64,000 bases of DNA from the NCBI RefSeq assembly GCF_002288925.2, contig NW_022098072.1:25497296-25561295 (forward strand). The letters run 5' to 3'. Below the pieces are notes generated by a model. It made no database searches. It saw only the letters and a list, made by a program, of their open reading frames with translations, and was not told the origin of the DNA. Below, in pieces: positions 24,880 through 36,985 of this stretch. The first letter of the stretch is position 1. Every line of letters starts with the position of its first letter. Made by a program: the position numbers and the translations under genes. Source of the DNA: Delphinapterus leucas (taxonomy: Eukaryota > Chordata > Mammalia > Artiodactyla > Monodontidae).

Positions 24880-25530
24880 TTGTTCATCATTCATTCAGCA
24901 CTTTCTTTGTGCTGGGCACCACCGCAGGTGCTAGAAATTCAAAAGTGAATAGGATGTGATTCCCACTCTGAGGGCTTCTCTCATCTTTAGGAGCTCAGTC
25001 CCAAGGGTAACTATTATAGTTACCATTTAGGGAGTGTGTGCCTGGCACTGGGTTAAGAGACTTCCATGTCTCACAATCTTGCTCTCTGTCATCTTTCTGA
25101 TCTCGTTTCTTGGAGTCCTTCCTCTCACTCACTCAGTCTGCTCCAGCCGATCTGGCCCATGAAGCCTTGAAGCAGCACTTTTGGGAACAATCCCTAACCT
25201 AGAATACTTTCCCCCAGATATTCTCTCATCTCTTTCAGATGTTGACTCAAATGTTATATTTACGGAGAAGCTTTCCCCAATCATTCTATTTAAACTTTCA
25301 ACTTCCCAATGCTTCCTATCCTCTTCCCTGCCTAATTTTTTCCCATAGAACTTATGACCATGTAACATACTATGTATTTCATATATTGCTTTTATTTATT
25401 GCCAGTCTTCCCCTACCAAAATATAAGCTCCTTGAGGGCAGGGATTTTTGTCAATATCCTTAATGTCTACAATAGTACCTGATACATGGTAGGATTCTCA
25501 ATAAACATATGTATTGAATGAATGAATCAT
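24880..25530 (+). mobile_element. L2 LINE 3' region
   Basis: TTCATTCAGCACTTTCTTTGTGCTGGGCACC at the left, and the L2 tail GCTCCTTGAGGGCAGGGATTTTTGT...ATTGAATGAATGA at the right. Confidence 0.85.
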
Positions 25531-25581
25531 TGCCTATAAGTAGAATTATTTATACAAGTTGCTCTTGATTACAAAGCTAGT

Positions 25582-25731
25582 AAAAAAAAGTGGTGGAACC
25601 AGGATTGAAATTCAAGTCGTTCCAGTGATAAAGTACGCTCTAAATTCTTCATATTCAAAAAAAAGTGGTGGAACCAGGATTGAAATTCAAGTCGTTCCAG
25701 TGATAAAGTACGCTCTAGATTCTTCATATTC
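25582..25731 (+). repeat. 75-bp tandem duplication, one mismatch
   Basis: 25582-25656 is repeated at 25657-25731; the only difference is CTCTAAATTC against CTCTAGATTC. Each unit begins with an A8 run, which may have favoured slippage. Confidence 0.97.
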
Positions 25732-26637
25732 TTTGAGCTTCCAGATCTGCAAAGCCAGACCCTGGTACCAGACCCTGGACCATGGTAACCCTTGGAGGCT
25801 TTAATCTCCATGAAGACCTCACGGAGACAGAAATCACACCAATAACTGAAAAGGGAAAATTTAACACGAAGAATTGTTAACTTGCAACAGACAGTTAACT
25901 AAAGAGAGTGTAAAAGGACTCCGAGAGGTAAAGCAGAATCTATGCCTAGGCAGAAAGAGAGTGAACAATAAGGAACTAGAAACTTAGAGGAAGCTCCTCC
26001 CTCAACCCCAGGTTGAGCTTCAGAACCTCTGAGAAGAGGGTACATGTGGCCCGCTGGTGCTGGAGAACCTTGCTGGAGGGTGTCAGTTGACCATGCTTGC
26101 TAAATCTGCCAACTGCTGAGTGGAAACGTCCCACCGGAAGAAGGAAGGAAAATCCCTGCCTCCTGTTCTGTCCTTGAAGAGTCTCTCTAGTGCCCTCTAT
26201 TGGCAAAGCCTTATATGATCCAGCCAGCAATGAAGATAATTTTACAGGGACCCGTTCCACTGTCACAAGGCAGGGCAAAGAAGAGTGGATTTGGAGCTGT
26301 GAGACAATCAATTAATAACTGGCCCACCGAGTTACAAAACGCCCCCCTGAGGCCCTACGGCACGTAATAGTGTTTGATGCATATCTGCCCCTCCTGTTTC
26401 TCATCTCCACAGCACAAAAAATCCATTGGCTTGTAGCCTACCTTAGATGTTCTTGCATGTTTTCTTTCCACATATGATTTGAGAAATTTCTCTAGTTTTT
26501 CTTGTCAGTTCGCTCAGGACTTTCATGTAACCATATGGGATGGCAGATGATTCAGCTGAAGAAAGTAATATTTTGGTTAATTTGGTCTACCTCTATTTTT
26601 TTTCCCCAAAACTAATTCCTTCCCAGTCTAACCATTT
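25732..26637. other. No gene recognised
   Basis: Unassigned; the 111-codon - frame at 25976-26311 has no recognisable domain. Confidence 0.5.
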
Positions 26638-27145
26638 ACAGACGGTCCCCAACTTAAAATGGTTTGACTTATGATTTTTCAACTTTATGCGGTTTGAAAG
26701 TGGTATGTATTCAGTAGAAATAATACTTGGAATTGTTAATTTTGACCTTTTCCTGGGCTAGTGGTAGGTAGTACGATACTCTCTCACGATGCTGGGCAAT
26801 GGCAATGGGCTGCAGCTCCTCAACGGCCGTGAGATCATGAGGGTAAACAACCAATACACTTAAAACCATGCTGTTTCCATACAGCCATTCTGTTTTTCAC
26901 TTTCTGTACAGTATTCAATCAATTACATGAGTTATTCAACAATTTATTGTAAAATACATTTTGCGTTAGATGATCTTGCCCAACTGTAGGCTAATGTAAG
27001 TGTTCTGAGCACGTTTAAGGTAGGCTAGGCTAAGCTATGATGTTTGGTAGGTTAGGAGTATTAAGTGCTTTTTCAATTTACACTATTTTCAACTTACGAT
27101 GGGTTTATTGGAACTTAACCCCACTGTTAAGTTGAGGAAGATCAT
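26638..27145. mobile_element. Tigger/MER2-type DNA transposon, nearly complete
   Basis: A left terminal CAGACGGTCCCCAACTTA pairs imperfectly with the reverse of the right end GTTAAGTTGAGGAAGATC. The interior has the typical GGTAGGCTAGGCTAAGCTATG and TACAGTATTCAATCAATTAC segments. Non-autonomous, with no coding capacity. Confidence 0.85.
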
Positions 27146-28099
27146 TAAGATCACAGAGCTACTATCCCTGCTGTTCACACACACTGTACCTTCAGTTTGA
27201 TTTTCTAGGCTCTGGAATTCATGGGCAGTCCCATTATATCTGTGCATCTCCTGCTGGGGAATAGAGACTCCTTCCCTCTGTGCATGGACATTCGGGAATT
27301 TGTACTGTCCTCCTGAATCAGTCTATGAAAAGCACCTGAAACTTCTCTCATTATTATTTTAATAAGTATCAATTTATTAAAGATTCTCTTTCCTTACTTC
27401 TCCAGATCTTTTGCCTGAACATTAGCGGCCACGCTTCTCCAATGTCTGTGGTTTTATCTTGCTGAGGGTAAGGATTCAGGATATCATTTTGAAGTCTGCT
27501 CCTTTAAAGGTAGGCCATTTATAGTTTTGTTGCCTGGGCATAATTTTAACCTTTTTGAAAGCACCAGGGCTTGTTTCAGGGGAGAGGTGAAGTACATTAG
27601 AGACAATTGCTTCTCTTATAGTCTGAACTGAACTGTGGTTTGGGTCGGTTTTCTAATTGGTTTGGATTTTCAGTCCATTAAAGGAAAGCTCTGATTACAT
27701 TTTACAGCAGGTCACTAGTAAAAAATCTGCTTCATCTGCACAGTGGCTGTGGTTCCCTTTCATTTGACTATGTCATTGGAAGATACTTACTTTGTGCTGG
27801 GCAACAGAAGCATCCCAGGGAGTGCCCCATTCTCCCAACCGCATCAAAGCACTTTATACAACACAGAGCCCTGAGGGAGGACTCTCAGGTGCACTGGCTG
27901 AAGTTCACTCATCCATTTCATTGCATCCAACCTAAGTCTTGGATCTTGCAAACAGCAGGGTGGTTTCTGTATTCAGACCCCAGTGCGATGTGAATCTCCC
28001 AGAAATCTCTGGCCCATGCAGGGAAAGTTCACATCTTCCAACTTTAATAGCTAGCTGAGGAATGAGGAGGGAAATTATAGGAACAATGCAGTGCCCATT
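27146..28099. other. No gene recognised
   Basis: Unassigned sequence of average composition between the Tigger/MER2-type element and a CHR-1 SINE. Confidence 0.55.
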
Positions 28100-28114
28100 A
28101 GAAGGAAAGCATGC

Positions 28115-28473
28115 AGGCTTCCCTGGTGGTGCAGTGGTTTGGAATCAGCCTGTCAATGCAGGGGACACAGGTTCGAGCCCTGGTCCGGGAAGATCCCACA
28201 TGCCACAGGGCAACTAAGCTCGTGTGCCACAGCTAACTGAGCCTGAGCTCTAGAGCCCACACGCCACAACTACTGAAACCCATGTGCCACGACTACTGAA
28301 GCCTGCACACCTAGAGCCCGTGCTCCACAACAAGAGAAGCCACCGCAATGAGAAGCCTGCATACCACAACGAAGAGTAGCCCCTGCTCACCGCAACTAGA
28401 GAAAGCCTGCATGCAGCAACGAAGACCCAACACAGCCAAAAGTAAATAAATAAATAAATAAAAATTTTAAAAA
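28115..28473 (+). mobile_element. CHR-1-type (long) SINE
   Basis: Full CHR-1 body of about 320 bp with a (TAAA)n tail. The perfect 15-bp target duplication AGAAGGAAAGCATGC occurs at 28100-28114 and 28474-28488. Confidence 0.95.
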
Positions 28474-28904
28474 AGAAGGAAAGCATGCTTGCTTGTGCCT
28501 GTGCTTTGTTATCCCAAACAGTCTTGGAATGACCAAAAAACGTGAGGGAGGGGAGAAAAATAACTAGGATTTTTAAAGTTATGCACCTCTGAGCCTGGGG
28601 TTTTAGTATATGGCACTCTGAAACGCTTACTGTATGCATCAGTATCAATAAAGACAATTATCTTAAAAATCACTCCCAGCCTTAGAAAGACATCATCCAC
28701 AGGTAAAGCCAACTTGCCTTTCAGTCCTTTGTGAAAGGGATTTACCTAAATCCCTAAACGACCAGGCCAAAAAGCCAATCTATCAGTGTTTTAAGATTTC
28801 AAAGCAAAAATATTGGCAATTTCCTGGTCAAACTAAAAAGCCCTAATGCTTTGTGGGCCAAAAAAAATGTATCAAAGATATGTCTTTCCTTGACTAAAGT
28901 TCCT

Positions 28905-29010
28905 TACTAAACTGTGGCCTCCTTGAGGGTAAGGAACTGGGTCCTACTTATGTTGGTGTCCCTAATGCCAGCACTGTACCCACCTATAGTCAGCAATCAG
29001 TTAATGACTA
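28905..29010 (+). mobile_element. L2 LINE 3' tail
   Basis: CTGTGGCCTCCTTGAGGGTAAGGAACTGGG...CCAGCACTGTACCC is the conserved L2 end. Confidence 0.75.
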
Positions 29011-29095
29011 TGGAGAAAACAAAGAAGAAGGAAGGAAGAAAAAGAAGGGAAGGAAGTGAAGGAAGGGAAAAGAAGGGAAGGGAAACTTCAATCAG
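28993..29095 (+). repeat. Polypurine (GAAGG)n-like tract
   Basis: About 90 bases are almost only A and G (GAAGAAGGAAGGAAGAAAAAG and on). This is a simple repeat able to form triplex structure in principle. Confidence 0.85.
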
Positions 29096-30272
29096 TTACA
29101 GACAGTGAATGTAAGAGAAAGAAAACACATCGAATATGAGTGAGAGATGATGGTGGAGTGTGATCCTTCAAATGCTGGAGCCATTTTTCTTTTTCTTCCA
29201 CCAATAGTCTCCTTTCTTCTTTGGGGGTATTTTTCTTGTCCTCCAACACATTTTAAGGCCTCCCATAGCCTTTCATAGCTTTGTAGAATAATTTTTTACT
29301 GTAGTAAAAGGAGCAACACGGACACTGTGAAGTCTCCCCTGGGTTGTCCCTCACTGCATGTGCCACTTAGTCCATCACGGTGTGACCTGAGGGAAAGGCA
29401 GGCATCTTTTTGTGGTTTAATCTCTCAAAGAATTATCCTCATGAGGCACGTGGGATAAATATTTGTAAAGAAATAGAAGCTTTTTAGATTAAAAAAAAAA
29501 AAGCTAAGGAAGGTCAAAGTCTTATTAGAGACAATACACTTGATGCACATTACAGAGAACAGCGTCTTTTGTGGGCAGTGCAAGTGATTTTTGTCTTAAT
29601 AACATTTTCATGATGTTAATTTAAAACATATTCTTAAAGCCTCAATTAAAAATGAATGCATTTCTTTGCCTGTTATGTTTTAAAAGAAGCCTAATTTTAA
29701 GAATATAATTGATGATTAATTATACTGCCCTTTTTCATAGACCTGATAATAAAATACTGCGTACTTTTTTCCACAGTTATAAAAATAATTACAGTACTTG
29801 ATTTGAGAGTAATTTTTCCTAGACCATCTTTCAAAAGCAGCGTATAACCATAAGTATATAACATTAATTAGTTAAGATTTCCTCTTAGGTGTGACTCTTC
29901 TTTGTGTGGCTTCAGAAAATAATAAATTAATCATTTTAGGTGCTAAATGTCTGCACCTTCTCCACAGCCATTGTCTTCCTGAGTTCTGTCTTGGTGAAGG
30001 ACATTATCAGCCTCTCAGAGCCCACATTGAAACCTGGGAGCCACTAGTGACTCTTCTTTCCTTCTCTCATCCCCAGTACTACTGGGAATTAACACTCTTA
30101 TCAACCTTTGCTTGGACTGATGAGATTTTTTTATGGCATATCCCCATCAGTTAACTGATGAGTTCAAACTCCCCAGTATATATATTTTTATAGTTGATGA
30201 AATTAAATTCATGCACTATTTATCTAATATTTTATATATTATAAATAAAATTTTAGAGGAGGTAAAATTGAA
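29096..30272. other. No gene recognised
   Basis: Unassigned; 29560-29880 is AT-rich and repeat-free, and would be worth a conservation check. The 87-codon frame at 29891-30154 is not recognisable. Confidence 0.5.
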
Positions 30273-30282
30273 CAAAACAATA

Positions 30283-30431
30283 ATTTTTTAAATTTTATTT
30301 ATTTTTTTAATTTTATTTTTCTGGCTACCGACGCATGGCTTGTGGGGCCTTAGTTTCCCAACCAGGGATCGAACCTGGGCCCCTGGCAGTGAAAGTGCCA
30401 AGTCCTAGCCAATGGACCACAGGGAATTCCC
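30283..30431 (-). mobile_element. Short tRNA-derived SINE (third type)
   Basis: A head plus short unique part reading GGCCTTAGTTTCCCAACC on +. The 10-bp duplication CAAAACAATA occurs at 30273-30282 and 30432-30441. Same type as 39480-39610 and 47003-47127. Confidence 0.88.
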
Positions 30432-30534
30432 CAAAACAATATCTTAAAAGTTGTGTTTTTAAAAGCACAAAAGCAATTTTCTCACATATTATAGAAATTT
30501 GTCAACGTACTTGAGACTTTATTATTAAACATCT

Positions 30535-30960
30535 GACTTTAAAAAAGTTTTTGTAAGTAAACTTTTTTATTTAACAATAACATGCAAGGAGAAAAGAAGA
30601 CAAATCATGAATGTCCAGCTTCATGAATTTTCACAAAGTGAACATAGTTGTGTAATCGTGTAACTTAAATTAGGAGCAGGAAATAGAACATGACCAGTGC
30701 CTCAGAAGCTCCCCTTGTACCCTCTCCTGGTCACTATTCCCTCCTCCCCCACTGCCAAGGATAATCACTAGCCTGACCTCTGACACCACAGTTGAGTTTT
30801 ACTTGTTTTGAACTTTATATGGCAGCAGTCAAATAGCATATCCTCCTTGTGCCTGCCGTCTGTTGCTCAATGTGAAGTTTCTGAGATTTACTCCTATTGT
30901 GAGTAACAATATTGTTACTTAAACATCTTACTACTTTTATATGATTTATCTTTTATAAAT
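30535..30960. mobile_element. Old L1M-type fragment
   Basis: Resembles a common L1 repeat (TTCATGAATTTTCACAAAGTG, GTTGTGTAATCGTGTAACTT, CTCAATGTGAAGTTTCTGAG). Strongly diverged; limits and orientation uncertain. Confidence 0.5.
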
Positions 30961-32044
30961 CATGTATTCACTTGGTGAGGGTGAGTTTGGTTTAAATTAG
31001 ATAATATAATGCATGAATCCACTTAACTGGGCACATGTTCACTGAAATAGGCACTTTAAAGTATGTGAGGTGAAGAGTGTCCTAACAATGTTACCAAATT
31101 AATTCGTATAGACTCTGCTAGGGCCCTAGCCCTGCCAAAGGCTCTCTGCCTGGCAGTGGGGAAGCTCTTTTTCTGTTTGGGTTTGAGCAGCCAATTACAG
31201 CACAAGTTTTATTCAGTGGCCAAAGAATGGAGAAGCGGGAACTAATTCACAGGTTAACTTCTCTCCCACCCAGTGAGAGGGATTTAATTTTAGAGTAAAA
31301 ACAAAGAGAGGAGAAGTGAGGCTAATGGTGGGGAGGCATATGCATTAGTCTACCGGGGGAGGGGCAGGGCTTTTTTGAGGGAGTAGGGTGCCACCTACTT
31401 TTCATCCTTTTCTGGTCCTTAATGTCTAGTCATGGCCACCAGTAGGTGTGTCATTTAATATGTTAATGTAGTAAAATCAGCATATATAATGAGACTCAGG
31501 GTCTGTTGGAGGTCAGATTCCTCACCATCTTGGTCCCAGCTGGCTCCATCTGGTTTTTTTTTTTGGTTTGTTTGTATCTTCCTTTCTTATTACTGGACCC
31601 TTTAACTTAAAGATTTATGTTAACTCCTGCTAAAGGTGAGGGTTGGAGGGTTGTGAGAAGGGACACTCCTGCTAAGGGTAGAGGTTTTGAGGAAAGACCT
31701 GGAGCAGCTCTGGCTGCAAAATCTCTTCTACAGTGTAGAACTCTCTCTACTCCTCCAGCACGATAAGCAGCATGTGTCCCTCTGGCACACAAACCAAGTG
31801 AAGGTCCCCGTATTAATCCATATATTAAATGCTATTAAGCCTTATTTTTTTCAGATGACAATATAACAAATACATATCAACAGAATTTCTGAAATTTCCT
31901 TTCTGAACCATGATGGATACACTTGTACCCCTCCTAGGGTACATTATTCTCACTTTGGAAACCACTGATGAAATGTATATAATGGTGTCTTCCCAGCTCT
32001 TTGCTAGCCTCTTATCCCACTTGAGTCTATACTCCAAATAGCCT
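30961..32044. other. No gene recognised
   Basis: 31610-31690 carries the motif ACTCCTGCTAA(A/G)GGT twice, about 47 bp apart, reminiscent of an LTR interior, but the family cannot be named. The rest is unassigned. Confidence 0.45.
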
Positions 32045-32420
32045 AGGGTCAGATTTTTAAAGTGCATATCTAATTAAGGTATTCAAGGCTTGAAACTATT
32101 CACCTCCTCCCCACTTCCTTCCCCAGCTTTACAAGCCGCTTCCAGCCTACATTGCCAAGCTCTTCATTCCAGCCCTTCAAACCCAGCCCTTCCCTGACAA
32201 CACCCCCAGCTGTGCTTCAGTCATGCACTAAACTTTTGTTATCTTACTGTAAGCCCTGACAATTCAGGCTTCCTTGCTTTTGCTCATTTGGCTTCTTTGC
32301 CTGGAAGGCACATTTGCAATTTGTCTGCGGGCAAATGCTCTTTCCTCTTTGCAACACATCTTAAGAAACGTCTCTTCATTGGAATTTTTCCTTTTAACAG
32401 TGGGATTTTAACTGCCATCT
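32045..32420 (+). mobile_element. L2 LINE 3' region
   Basis: CCAGCCTACATTGCCAAGCTC...CTGTGCTTCAGTCATGCAC...TTGCCTGGAAGGCACATTTG follows the L2 3' order. The open frame over 32288-32731 is a by-product. Confidence 0.7.
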
Positions 32421-33298
32421 TGTGCAACAGGGCTCTGCCCTCAACTGCTGCCCCAGTTTCTGGTTCCAGCACCTTCTCAAAAGGTATGCTTGCATCAGAC
32501 AGTGATGGCTTTCAAATGACCAAATTCACCCTGAAACCAAGTCCCCCTAAAACCGAGTTCCTCTGCCGAGTTAATCTTTATCCAAAACATTATTCCCTCT
32601 CTTGTCCAACACCTATTCACCTCAAGGTTGAAGAGTATCAAAGAAAAGGGGGGAGATTGAAACCAATCAGAACCCTGTGGGACTCTCCCAGGCACAAAAG
32701 CCTTTCCGTGTCCCCTGTTTCTTGTTTGTAGGAAAAAGGCTTCAGCCTCCTAGACCTTCCCTGAGTTCCAAAGGGCAGATGAGAACAGTTACTAATTAGC
32801 GGGGTGAGGGAATGCAGAAACAAAGGAATGGCAGTCGCTGCCCCATCCCTGCCCCATCTAGTTTAGATTAAACTGTTCAGGAAAATAGTATTATTTTATC
32901 TGTTAGGCACCACAGGCATGGTCTACAGTCTAGAGCTTTTGAAGAAATGATGAAGTATGGATAACCTAGAATTAAAAAAAGAATTTTGGCTTTAAAAACA
33001 AAACTGCAAATTGAAATTGATAAATGTTTTAAGTAAATGTCTGCAAACACTAAATTGCTGCCAACTAATCAAATGCAAATCAACTTCTAGAAAGTTGGGT
33101 ATAAATTATTTTTAATGTTGGATTTGGTTTCACTTAGGAATGTTTGATAGAAAGTGGGATGGGGTCTGCAAACTCAGTGCCTAGGCCTTAGGGACTATGA
33201 AGGTCTTAAAACAGCCTTTCTGGAAAAATTGGAAATTTGGGTTTTAGTGGGAAATATTCCCATTTTAAATGTTGGCAACTTATTTTGAATTTTTTAAA
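32421..33298. other. No gene recognised
   Basis: Unassigned; the end of a 147-codon frame that begins in L2 lies here and is not a gene. Confidence 0.5.
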
Positions 33299-33310
33299 AA
33301 GTATGTAGGC

Positions 33311-33787
33311 TTTTGTGGAAACATGGGTGGACCTTGAGGGCATTATGCTAAGCCAGATAAGTCAGACAGAGAAAGACAAAAACTGTATGATATCACACCT
33401 ACGTGGAATGTAAGAAAAGCTGAACTCATAGAAACAGAGAAGAGAATGACAGTTACCAGGGGCTGGAGGGTGGGAGGAACTGGGGAGATTTTGGTCAAAG
33501 GGTACAAACTTACAACCAGAAGATGAATAAGTTCTGGAGATCTAAGGCACAGCATAGTGATCATAGCCAACAATACTGTATTACATGCTTTAAAGTTGTT
33601 AAGAGACTAGATCGTAGATGTTCTCACCACAAAAAAGAAATGATAACCATGTGACGTGACAAGGGTGTTAATCAACATGACAGTGGTAATCATATTGCAA
33701 TGTATTGAATATAACTGTATCAATATATAAGAGGTTATACACCTTAAACTTGCACAGTGTAATACGTCAATAATCTCTCATAGAAAT
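33311..33787 (+). mobile_element. L1 3' fragment (ORF2 end and 3' UTR)
   Basis: The ORF2 C-terminus is recognisable (GWTLRALC-like degraded frame, SQTEKDKNCMISHLRGM at about 33360-33412), then an L1 3' UTR. A 12-bp flanking repeat AAG(T/C)ATGTAGGC at 33299-33310 and 33788-33799 may be the target duplication. Confidence 0.75.
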
Positions 33788-33939
33788 AAGCATGTAGGCC
33801 AAATAAAATCTGCAATGGACCAGATTGGGCCACTAGTGTGTGAATTTGGTTTGGCTGGCTAGGATTATTGAAATAGTCTTACTGATTTTTCAGTTTTCAT
33901 TCTTTCAACACATCTCATTCACAGATATCCCTTCAAACT

Positions 33940-34365
33940 TTCCAAATCATCAATGTCTTCATCTGCAGGTTGAGTACAAATTGCTAAACCTGACATTCAA
34001 GAACTACATCATTTTGCTCTTAATCATCTTTCCAGATTTATTTTTCATTATGTCTAGTACAAGAAACCTGCATTGTAATTCCAAGAAGACAAGCCAGATG
34101 AATTCCAACTCTAGATTTTTGCTGACATATCTTCCTTACCCTGGATGTCTGTATTCCTCTTTATTTATCCAATTCTTCTCGTACTTTCAAACTCACTCAA
34201 TGTCGCATTCTCTGTGAAGTTTTTCTTTTCCAGAGCAGTTACCTTTCTGTGGCATTTATTGTCCTGAGCATTCATTTGGTACATAGTTTACGCCCCTTTG
34301 TTATTTCAATGCATGCTCCTCTGCGTTTGGGTTTTGTCTCCTCAATAAATGTTTGGTGATGGTGC
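33940..34365 (+). mobile_element. L2 LINE 3' region
   Basis: GGTTGAGTACAAATTGCTAAACCTGACATTC and ...CCTGAGCATTCATTTGGTACATAG...CTCAATAAATGTTTGGTGA are L2-like. Confidence 0.65.
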
Positions 34366-36439
34366 AAATCTAGAGTAGCGTATGCTGCTTCAAGGGCAGG
34401 AAATAAAGGAGTTACACACCCGTCAGAGAACTTACTTTCTTAAGAAGTCACTTATGCCCTTGAATAAAATCCTGACACCTAAATGGAGAGTCAATACATT
34501 AAAAAGATCATTAATCCAGCTGCCTGGGAGCATTCCTATGACTGATGGAACTTTGGACCAAATTGGCCAGATGTTCTGTTCAAAGCCAAATGTATTTGTT
34601 TGGAGTGAAAGTCTGTGACAAGAAATACAAGACATTGATTTTTATTCAGAAGCTTCTAGATATATACTTTTGTCTGCTCATACCTTCTCCAGAGGGTGGT
34701 ATGGATGAGATATAGCCCTGGTCTGTCAAGTTTTGTATTGGATTGAATTTTCATTTCTCAGCCATGGTTCTTAATATCATATTGGAACATGTTTTAAGGC
34801 AAGTTGTAATCTATTATTTATATTTAATAAAAACTACTCCTCAGTCCATAACAATTTCACATGTAGGGTACTGCCCCCCAAATCTTCAAGAATCTGAGGT
34901 TACGGAATCTTTCTATCTTGCATCTGAGTGTTAACACTGAGTGCCGACCGGGCCATTACTAGCATTTCTCTGACTTGGCCCTTTACAGCTTTTCCTCTGA
35001 GTGTGAAATGCTCTCATACCCCTTCGGGGCAATCTAATTATGATGTAGGCTTTTCCTTTTGTCCTCCTTGGCTCTAATATCTTCAAATGACAGCTCTTAT
35101 TACCTCTGTTAGTGAGAGCAGACATATTTTCCTGCAACCACGTTGGCTCCCCTTAATGAAGAGAAGCTTTGTCCCTTAGTATTCTCAATTGGTTTCTAAA
35201 AATAAAACCTGATACTTTCTTTAGGACAGAAGTTAAACCAGACAGTCCACAGTTTTCTGAATCTAGAGCGTCCCGGGCCTTTGTTACCGTTACCTAATTT
35301 CAGTTCCTCATGTATTTCTCCTGAATTCTTGACTGACGTCACTCCAATTAAATCGCCTTGGTGTTTAAGTGCTGTGCTAAGAATTTGGCCAATCAGGACT
35401 CCTAAAAATAAGGTGACACTAATTCTGACGATGGGACCAGTAAGCGTTGATGCTGCATTCTTGTTCATTCTTTTGTTTTACGAGCAAATGAGCTTTGGGA
35501 GGGGCACAAAGATGGTCTCCACTGTCTGCTTTCAGGAACTGATGTACTTCTGATCCCCCAAAGAGCAGTTTGAAATAAAATCAGGCAGAGTACGTTGAAA
35601 GTAGCTAGCTTGTCTACTTCCTTCCTTTCGAGTTACACTGTTTTTCTTTTTTTTTCTCATCTTTAGTCTAATGGACCATCACCAAAGTGGAGTTAAGGAG
35701 CATGCAGTGTGTTCACTGTCATCATCTTTCCATCAGCTCTTTGTCTGCTTTGGGCAAGTTTTCCAACACAATTCAGTTTTGGCAGTTTCCACCTCATTTA
35801 AGTACATTGAAAAAGCTGTGAATTACTGCCCTGAAAAGTTTTCCAAACTTCCAAGTTCACCTGCCATTTAAAACTGCTGTTTTCCTCATTTTAACTTTTG
35901 TAACTCTTCCTTCTACAAGGATCTCTGAAGTTATTAAAAAAGAACCCCAGTAGCATGTGGCACTCTTTTACATCTGCCTTACCTTTGGTCTTGTACATTA
36001 TCAGAAGGAAAATCATTTACTTTCAAACAATTGTTTCTTGCCTAAGCTGTGAGTTTTTCCAATGTTATTTTAACCAGTTTGCTTGCAGTGGGAAAAATTT
36101 TTTTTCTAACATTCTATTTTTTATAGCATATGAAAACAGAGCAAAAAAAATATGAGTTTGGGGTAGCAAATATCCTGACTAACAGATAAATCTTGTCAGT
36201 TCTTTTTACCAGAATGGATGCAATCTTCAGGCATATTTCATGCTGAAAATGTGTGAGGTGTGGGTCCAAGAACAAACTGCATTTCCGATGAAAGGAATAA
36301 CCTCTGCATAAGCTATAGGATACATTAACTTAACAGAAAAGGCACTGAGGATAACTATGAATTCAGAACTGTGCTAGTCATTGTGGAGACATGACTTACA
36401 CCAAGTTAGAGTTCTAGTTGGAGGGACAAGACTTTGATG
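34366..36439. other. No established gene; candidate regulatory-like patch at 35.3 kb
   Basis: No repeat is recognised over about 2 kb. 35334-35341 is a perfect CRE (TGACGTCA); CCAAT boxes lie at 35344 and 35389. A 90-codon - frame (35196-35468) overlaps them. 35600-36160 is T-rich and unassigned. Confidence 0.4.
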
Positions 36440-36834
36440 TAGACATTTAAATGACAATACGAGATAACAAGTCACAAGGAGTTACTAGGTAGGACTGGCA
36501 AGAGTTGTTTGTGAGTCATTGGGTGAGAATGGTCAGAGATGTCTCCAGGGAAGAGTTGACAACAGAGCAGAGTTTTGTGTGATGGGAGGACCCAAGTAGG
36601 CAAAAGGCAAGGAAGACGGCCTCTTGGGTGGGAACAGTGGTGGGAGTGAGGTTTAGAGTCAAGAAGCAGAAGATGTGGCAGGTCCTAATGAGTACTATTG
36701 CTGTCAGCTAGGAGTAGGACCTAATTTTGAAAAAGCATTTGGGGCCACATCATGGAGGGCCTTGATTGGAAACCTAAGGAATCTGGAGTTTATCTTTAGA
36801 ATAATGAGAAGTTATTGGATAAATTATTAATCTC
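36440..36834 (+). mobile_element. L2-like LINE fragment
   Basis: CATGGAGGGCCTTGATTGGAAACC..GGAATCTGGAGTTTATC is typical of an old L2-type fragment; a MIR lies directly after it. Confidence 0.55.
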
Positions 36835-36985
36835 TTTTTACTTCAGTTTACTGTAAAGTTAGGATACTAATCATTCCTATTGCATAGGGTTGCTGTGAGA
36901 CGAATTAATGTTAAGTAAACATTTAGAACAGTGCTTGTCACATAAGAAACAGTCAATGAGAGTGATAATTATTTTAAATGATCGT
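36835..36985 (+). repeat. MIR SINE, 3' half
   Basis: CTTCAGTTTACTGTAAAGTTAGGATACTAATCATTCC, then GCATAGGGTTGCTGTGAG and ...CAGTGCTTGTCACAT matches the MIR 3' region. Confidence 0.8.
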
